From an uncultured Eubacteriales bacterium (lineage in GTDB: Bacteria > Bacillota > Clostridia > Lachnospirales > Lachnospiraceae), in contig UQVN01000010.1 in assembly GCA_900544525.1 (NCBI GenBank), positions 1 through 28,059 on the forward strand: a stretch of DNA of 28,059 nt. Reading direction: 5' to 3'. Numbering within the stretch: position 1 is the first letter of the stretch; the number at the start of each line of letters is the position of its first letter. The notes below the pieces were generated by a model. The model saw only the letters and a program-made list of their open reading frames with translations. It had not been told where the DNA came from and searched no databases. Shown here piece after piece: positions 23,917-28,059 of this stretch. The position numbers were made by a program, and so were the translations under genes.

Positions 23917-24978
23917 ATGAATTCAAACAAAACATCAAAAAAATTATGGATTTTTATCCCCATTGCCGTTGTATTATGTATCCTCGCATTGTTGCTAGGA
24001 AATCAAAAACAAAAAACAATTTCGGATACACGTTTTATGCTGGATACGGTTGTCACAGTTACGTTATATGACTCAAATAGTTCTTCTATTTTAGACGGTG
24101 TTTTTGATCTTTGTCAGTCTTATGAAGATCTATTAAGCCGTACAAAGGAGTCAAGCGAAATTTACCAATTTAATAATCGCAAAACAAACGAACCTTTTAC
24201 CGTTTCCGATGATACAGCAGAACTTTTAGAAAAAGGCCTATATTACAGCAAATTATCAAATGGGGCTTTTGATATTACAATTGCGCCAGCTTCTTCTCTC
24301 TGGGACTTCAAAGCGGAAACTCCAGCGCTCCCTGATGAAAACCAATTAAAAAATGCAGTGAAAGATATTGACTATCGCAACCTTCATTTAGATGGAAACG
24401 TGTTAACATCTGATGACCCAAGAACTCAGATTGATTTAGGGGCTATTGCCAAAGGCTTTATTGCTGATAAGATGAAAGAATATTTGCTAGAACAAGGGGT
24501 TCAAAGTGCTATTATTAACCTTGGTGGTAACGTTCTTTGTGTTGGAGAAAAACCAATTTCTATTCTAGAACAAACAAAACAAAAATTAGGATTCTCAAAG
24601 GAAGATAAAAGTGCCTTTTTAATTGGTCTTCAAAAACCATTTGAATCCCATCAAGAAGTAGTTGGCACATTAAATATCCATGACTTATCTGTTGTATCTT
24701 CTGGAATTTACGAACGATACTTCCGAGTGGATGGGACTCTTTATCACCACATTTTAAATCCAAAAACTGGGTATCCATATAATAATCATCTATTAGCTGT
24801 TACTATTTTATCTGATAAATCAGTAGATGGAGATGCTCTTAGCACTGTTACTTTCTCTTTAGGATTGGAAGAAGGTACTAAGCTTATTGAATCTCTACCA
24901 AATACTTATGCAGCATTTATTACAGAAGATGGAACTTTACATTATACAAAAGGATTTGAAAAATTTTTAAAAAAATAA
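23917..24978 (+). CDS. apbE: FAD:protein FMN transferase (ApbE family)
   Basis: Attaches FMN covalently to Thr/Ser of target proteins outside the membrane, for example subunits of Rnf or Nqr complexes and extracellular flavoproteins, using FAD and Mg. The 353-residue protein has an N-terminal membrane helix (about 9-28) without a clear lipobox. It continues with the family segments RFMLDTVVTVTLY, FDITIAPASSLWDF, IDLGAIAKGFIADKM, INLGGNVLCVG and HHILNPKTGYPYNN, ending with a DGDALST metal-binding loop. Length and order are normal. AGAGAG lies about 7 bases before the ATG. No flavinylation target is encoded in the window. The 3' end overlaps the convergent modC gene by 12 bases. Confidence 0.95.
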   Translation: MNSNKTSKKLWIFIPIAVVLCILALLLGNQKQKTISDTRFMLDTVVTVTLYDSNSSSILDGVFDLCQSYEDLLSRTKESSEIYQFNNRKTNEPFTVSDDTAELLEKGLYYSKLSNGAFDITIAPASSLWDFKAETPALPDENQLKNAVKDIDYRNLHLDGNVLTSDDPRTQIDLGAIAKGFIADKMKEYLLEQGVQSAIINLGGNVLCVGEKPISILEQTKQKLGFSKEDKSAFLIGLQKPFESHQEVVGTLNIHDLSVVSSGIYERYFRVDGTLYHHILNPKTGYPYNNHLLAVTILSDKSVDGDALSTVTFSLGLEEGTKLIESLPNTYAAFITEDGTLHYTKGFEKFLKK

Positions 24979-26076
24979 TATTTGACTTTCCTCAATGGAG
25001 ATTGTACAACAATCTCCTTTTTTTATTCCAATCTCCTCTTTGATTTCTTCTTTCTTTACGACACACCAAATCTCTCTTTGATGATATACCATAGATTCTT
25101 GCCTGTTATTGCCTTTATCCCCTTCTTTTGATCGCGCTAAAACATGATATTCATAAGGTTCTTCTAAAACATCTACTACTTCCATTAAAAACACATTGGA
25201 TTCCTTTTTTGCCCTTTGGGCTTCATTATTATTTGCTCTTAAACAAATTCCCTTTTCTTGTATCCCTAAATAACTGATATGAGATGGAATCGGTTTTGTT
25301 GTGCGAAATATCATATTCCATTCCAACGCCTCTACCCGATAGTCATCGAGCTTTTTTGCCAATGAAAGATTTTTATACCCTATGAGTCGTGCTGTTATCG
25401 GATCTTTTGGATATTGAAATACCTCTTTCGTGCTTCCATACTGCAAAATTTCTCCGTTTTTCATCGTTATAATATCACTGGATAAGCGGTAAATCTCATT
25501 TCTATCATGGGATACCATCAAAACCGTTTTATCATAATGCGATAAAATCTCTTTTAATTGTATTTGTAATTGCTCTTTTAAATGGGAATCTAAAGCAGAG
25601 AACGGTTCATCTAGCAACAAAACTTCCGGATCATAAGCCAGTAATCTCGCAAAAGCCACCCTTTGTTGCTGTCCACCCGATAATTGATCTGGATATTGCG
25701 TTTCTAATCCTTCTAATCGAAGAAGTTTTATCATTTCCTGTACTTTTTTCTTCTTTTCTATTTTGGAACAAAACAATCCCGCTTGTATATTTTCTTCTAC
25801 CGTCATATTGGGAAACAATGCATAGTTTTGAAACAGATATCCAACTCGTCTTTTTTGTGGCGGTAAATTAATTTTCTTTTCGGAATCAAAAAATACTTTT
25901 CCGTTTAAAACAATTCTGCCCTCATCTGGAGTTACAAGACCAGCAATAGATTTTAGCGTCATACTCTTTCCACAACCAGATGCTCCTAAAATACCAACAA
26001 TCCCTTCTCTTGTATCAAACTCTACTTCTAATACAAAATTTTTTAATCTCTTCTTGATCTTCACTTGGAGACTCAT
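24967..26076 (-). CDS. modC: molybdate ABC transporter ATP-binding protein ModC
   Basis: Cytosolic ATPase subunit powering molybdate (possibly tungstate) import with ModB and ModA. The 369-residue protein has Walker A GASGCGKS (31-38), Q-loop Q83, the LSGGQ signature (132-136) followed by QQRVAFARLL, and Walker B LLLDEPFSALD (D156, E157). The C-terminal third is a TOBE/Mop-like accessory region, divergent enough that I recognise it only by position. AGGAGG precedes the ATG at 26076, 38 bases after modB. The molybdate assignment rests on the ModA and ModB neighbours. The last ~17 codons hold the hairpin that terminates apbE on the other strand. Confidence 0.9.
   Translation of the reverse strand: MSLQVKIKKRLKNFVLEVEFDTREGIVGILGASGCGKSMTLKSIAGLVTPDEGRIVLNGKVFFDSEKKINLPPQKRRVGYLFQNYALFPNMTVEENIQAGLFCSKIEKKKKVQEMIKLLRLEGLETQYPDQLSGGQQQRVAFARLLAYDPEVLLLDEPFSALDSHLKEQLQIQLKEILSHYDKTVLMVSHDRNEIYRLSSDIITMKNGEILQYGSTKEVFQYPKDPITARLIGYKNLSLAKKLDDYRVEALEWNMIFRTTKPIPSHISYLGIQEKGICLRANNNEAQRAKKESNVFLMEVVDVLEEPYEYHVLARSKEGDKGNNRQESMVYHQREIWCVVKKEEIKEEIGIKKGDCCTISIEESQILFF
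24997..25024 (+). terminator. apbE terminator located inside the modC coding end
   Basis: A 9-bp perfect stem (24997-25005 with 25009-25017) with a 3-base loop is followed by seven T residues on +, 18 bases past the apbE stop. The whole element lies within the convergent modC reading frame. Confidence 0.8.
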
Positions 26077-26114
26077 ATTTTCCTCCTAAATTTCTTTCTC
26101 TTTTATTTTTCTAA

Positions 26115-26789
26115 TTACTTTTTCCTTTTTCTTTGTCCACTCATGGTGAAATAGTTCATCAACAACACAACAACAAAAGAAAATATAACAATAATAGCCA
26201 CATAGCCATAGGCTTGTTCCATTTTTTCTGCTGCCCCTTCTGAATAAATCGCAAGTGGCAATGTTCTCGTCTTTCCTGCAATATTTCCTGCAATCATGGC
26301 TGTTGCTCCAAACTCTCCAAGCCCTCTTGCAAAAGAAAGCACACCACCAGATGCCACCCCTGGAAGTGCCAAAGGCATTTTCAACTTCCAAAATATTTTC
26401 CATTCTGACATTCCAAGTGTTCTTCCTGCATTTAAAATATTTTCATCCACTTGTTCGAAAGCCCCTCTTGCCGAACGATACATCAGAGGAAGAGAAATAA
26501 CAACAGCAGCTAATACGGTTGCTCCCCAAGAAAACGCAATTTTAATACTAAAATAATCTAAAAAAAACTTTCCAATAGGACGCTTCACCCCAAAAATATA
26601 CAGTAAAAAGAAACCAGCTACTGTTGGTGGTAACACAAGTGGTAACGTTAAAATACCATCCAATACCATTTTTAATCGTTCATTTTTTAATGAAACTACC
26701 CATTGTGCCAAAGCAATTCCAAGAAAAAAAGTAATTAGAATTGCGATTCCAGCGGTCTTTATCGAAATCAAAATCGGCGATACATTCAT
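26115..26789 (-). CDS. modB: molybdate ABC transporter permease ModB
   Basis: Inner membrane channel subunit of the molybdate importer. The 224-residue protein has about five hydrophobic helices, beginning with ISIKTAGIAILITFFLGIALA. It carries the cytoplasmic EAA-loop motif ARGLGEFGATAMIAGNI that contacts ModC, and the ModB-typical RTLPLAIY segment. The ATG at 26789 follows GGGAGG with about 7 bases spacing. It is separated from modA by 155 bases containing a terminator-like hairpin, and from modC by 38. Confidence 0.95.
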   Translation of the reverse strand: MNVSPILISIKTAGIAILITFFLGIALAQWVVSLKNERLKMVLDGILTLPLVLPPTVAGFFLLYIFGVKRPIGKFFLDYFSIKIAFSWGATVLAAVVISLPLMYRSARGAFEQVDENILNAGRTLGMSEWKIFWKLKMPLALPGVASGGVLSFARGLGEFGATAMIAGNIAGKTRTLPLAIYSEGAAEKMEQAYGYVAIIVIFSFVVVLLMNYFTMSGQRKRKK

Positions 26790-26865
26790 TTTCTTTCCTC
26801 CCTTTCCTATCTCTTATACTATAGCACTGAAAAACCTACTGTACGAGCTTTTCCTTTAAAGAACG

Positions 26866-26899
26866 AAAAAAAGGAGAAAAACGTCTCTCGAATTTCTCC
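26866..26899 (-). terminator. terminator or attenuator between modA and modB
   Basis: On the minus strand GGAGAAA (26899-26893) pairs with TTTCTCC (26879-26873) across a 13-base loop and is followed by seven T residues. It sits about 46 bases past the modA stop, so it could reduce modBC expression relative to the binding protein. Confidence 0.65.
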
Positions 26900-26944
26900 T
26901 ACTTTTCTACTCTTTTTCTGAGCTCTTATAAAAATTTTTATTTC

Positions 26945-27784
26945 TTATTTCGCAATTGGAGTAAACCCATACTCTTTGAATACAGCAGCTGCCTCATCAG
27001 AACATAAGAAATCCATAAACTTTTGTGCTACTTCTTTATTCGCGCTCTTATCAAGCACACCAGCTGGATATACAACATTTTCTGCTAAACTTCCTTCTGG
27101 TGCTTCTGCTATTACTTTTACTTTATCTGTTGTTGCAGCATCTGTTGCATATACAATTCCTACATCTGCACTTCCTTCTGCTACCCAGTTAAGAACTTCT
27201 GTTACGTTTGTTCCAAGACTTATTTTATCTTGAATGTTATCCCAAATTCCTAAATTTGTAAGAGCTTCTTTTGAATACTGTCCTACAGGAACACTCTCTG
27301 GATCTCCTAAAGCAATGGTTGTTCCTTTTTCTACATCTTCAAATTTTGTAACATCTAACTTAGAATCTGCTGGAACGATTAATACTAATTTATTTTCCAA
27401 TACATCTTTTTCACTATTTGTATCAATATATCCTTCTTCAGATAAAGCATCCATCTGTGTTTTTGCTGCTGAGAAAAAGAGATCTGCTTCTAATCCTTCT
27501 TCAATTTGTGTTTGTAATTTTCCAGAACTATCATAAGTGCCTTCAACCGTCACTCCTGGATTTTGTTCTTCGAACATTGGAATTAATTTTTCCTTCATAG
27601 AATATTCCAAACTAGCTGCTGCAGCAATTAAAAGTTTTGTATCTGGTGTAGCTGAATCTGTTTTCTCTTCTGTTACAGCTCCACCTGTTGTACCATCACT
27701 ACTCTTTGATGCTCCACAACCAACAGCGGATACCATCATCGCTCCTGTCAATACCATTGCTAAACATTTTTTCCATTTTTTCAT
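26945..27784 (-). CDS. modA: molybdate-binding lipoprotein ModA
   Basis: Extracellular lipid-anchored protein that captures molybdate (or tungstate) and delivers it to ModBC. The 279-residue form has a lipoprotein signal peptide with lipobox SAVGC (C23 as the modified residue) and a Ser/Thr-rich linker. The ModA fold follows: LLIAAAASLEYSMKEKL (anion-binding Ser), GTYDSSGKLQTQIEEG and ADLFFSAAKTQMDAL. The start at 27784 is chosen because it begins a classic lipoprotein signal (MKKWKK); AAAGGA is 11 bases upstream. The in-frame ATG at 27838 lies around the predicted transcription start and has no ribosome site. First gene of modABC; an adjacent Crp/Fnr-type gene and a palindrome suggest dedicated control. 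Confidence 0.95.
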   Translation of the reverse strand: MKKWKKCLAMVLTGAMMVSAVGCGASKSSDGTTGGAVTEEKTDSATPDTKLLIAAAASLEYSMKEKLIPMFEEQNPGVTVEGTYDSSGKLQTQIEEGLEADLFFSAAKTQMDALSEEGYIDTNSEKDVLENKLVLIVPADSKLDVTKFEDVEKGTTIALGDPESVPVGQYSKEALTNLGIWDNIQDKISLGTNVTEVLNWVAEGSADVGIVYATDAATTDKVKVIAEAPEGSLAENVVYPAGVLDKSANKEVAQKFMDFLCSDEAAAVFKEYGFTPIAK

Positions 27785-27839
27785 TTTCTCTCTAATCCTT
27801 TCATCGTTAGAATTACTTCGATTAATTAATCTAATCATT

Positions 27840-27845
27840 ATTATA
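27840..27845 (-). promoter_or_regulatory. -10 box of the modABC promoter
   Basis: A perfect TATAAT on the minus strand lies about 56 bases before the modA start codon. The hexamer at the expected -35 spacing is CGGAAA, a poor match, which fits a promoter that needs an activator. Confidence 0.55.
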
Positions 27846-27866
27846 TAGAAAGAAAATTCATTTTTC

Positions 27867-27882
27867 CGTTGTCATAGCAACA
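27867..27882 (-). promoter_or_regulatory. Crp/Fnr-type operator upstream of modA
   Basis: On the minus strand TGTTG-CTATGA-CAACG is a 5-6-5 palindrome with one mismatch, the geometry used by Crp/Fnr-family proteins. It lies 5 bases beyond the stop codon of such a gene. Its centre is about 41-42 bases before the inferred modA transcription start, the classic class II activator position. Confidence 0.5.
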
Positions 27883-27886
27883 TTTT

Positions 27887-28059
27887 TTACAATAAACGCA
27901 AAATTTCAAATTTATTTTTATGATATCGAATAAATCCTGCCTCTTGCATTTTTGATAATTCTTTTGACAATGCACTTCGATTTACACAAAGGTAATTGGC
28001 AAACTGTGCTCGATCAAAGGGAATTTCAAAACAAAGGCTCTGCTTTTTTCTGCTTTGCA
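27887..28059 (-). CDS. Crp/Fnr-family transcriptional regulator, C-terminal fragment (cut by window edge)
   Basis: Only the last 57 codons are in the window. They read through the Crp-type winged helix-turn-helix: FEIPFDRAQFANYLCVNRSALSKEL, with recognition helix RSALSKELSKMQ, then EAGFIRYHKNKFEILRLL and the stop. The pattern of F-x-I-P-F-x-R-x-x-x-A-x-Y-L-x-V-x-R-S-A-x-S is typical of clostridial Crp/Fnr proteins. The sensing domain lies outside the window, so the effector cannot be judged. It is in the same orientation as modA, with about 100 bases between them containing a palindrome and a -10 box. It may regulate modABC. Confidence 0.85.
   Translation of the reverse strand, partial: QSRKKQSLCFEIPFDRAQFANYLCVNRSALSKELSKMQEAGFIRYHKNKFEILRLL

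Noticed and set aside
26086..26403. Minus-strand open frame overlapping modB
   Set aside because: Out-of-frame shadow of the modB coding sequence with a Cys-rich improbable product.
1..28059. Sigma-54 (-24/-12) promoters that the local rpoN might use
   Set aside because: The few GGCAC sites inspected by eye lacked a correctly spaced TTGC element; no convincing site found.
1..28059. tRNA, rRNA, riboswitch, insertion sequence or prophage genes
   Set aside because: None recognised; all intergenic gaps are under 300 bases and are explained by promoters, terminators or short leaders.

Overview
The window looks like a chromosomal segment of a low-GC Gram-positive anaerobe of the class Clostridia, most likely a Lachnospiraceae-type organism. 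The grounds are AT-rich DNA with strong AGGAGG-type ribosome binding sites, a flavodiiron protein, a sigma-54 factor, and an IspH enzyme fused to ribosomal-protein-S1-like domains, an arrangement known from Clostridia. No tRNA, rRNA, CRISPR array, transposase or prophage gene was seen.

Layout. 1-1.5 kb: flavodiiron protein (fprA) on +, ending in a strong bidirectional terminator. 1.5-3.7 kb: two-domain PPK2-type polyphosphate:AMP phosphotransferase and a Nudix hydrolase, both on -. 3.8-14.7 kb: a tightly packed minus-strand operon read as ruvA, ruvB, a giant ZapA-like coiled-coil protein, a U32-family protein, an FtsW/RodA-type glycan polymerase and a class B penicillin-binding protein. Overlaps at ruvB/zapA and ftsW/pbp point to translational coupling. 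A good promoter and a partial SOS-box-like palindrome lie just before ruvA. 14.9-16.1 kb: a YprB-like RNase H-fold protein on +. 16.2-20.9 kb: minus-strand operon of an RpiR-type regulator, an HI0933-family flavoprotein, cytidylate kinase and the IspH-S1 fusion, behind a good sigma-A promoter. 21.0-22.4 kb: rpoN on -. 22.5-25.0 kb: a D,D-carboxypeptidase and an ApbE flavin transferase on +. 25.0-27.8 kb: modA, modB, modC for molybdate uptake on -. 27.9 kb to the end: the C-terminus of a Crp/Fnr-family regulator.

The most unusual object is the protein encoded at 9500-13060. Its first ~80 residues look like ZapA, a small FtsZ-associated division protein. It then continues for about 1080 residues as a 14-residue (two-heptad) repeat, present in 74 units with only two register breaks. 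Eight near-identical 28-residue copies (84 bp each) sit in the middle. ZapA proteins are normally roughly 80-150 residues. Encoded next to a septal/elongasome polymerase-transpeptidase pair, this predicts a fibre of about 160 nm anchored at the Z-ring through its N-terminus; that role is inference.

Other points of note: a Crp-like palindrome centred about 41.5 bp before the inferred modA start, next to the end of a Crp/Fnr gene; a possible attenuator between modA and modB; a terminator inside the modC coding end; and a strong internal Shine-Dalgarno sequence at the IspH/S1 junction.
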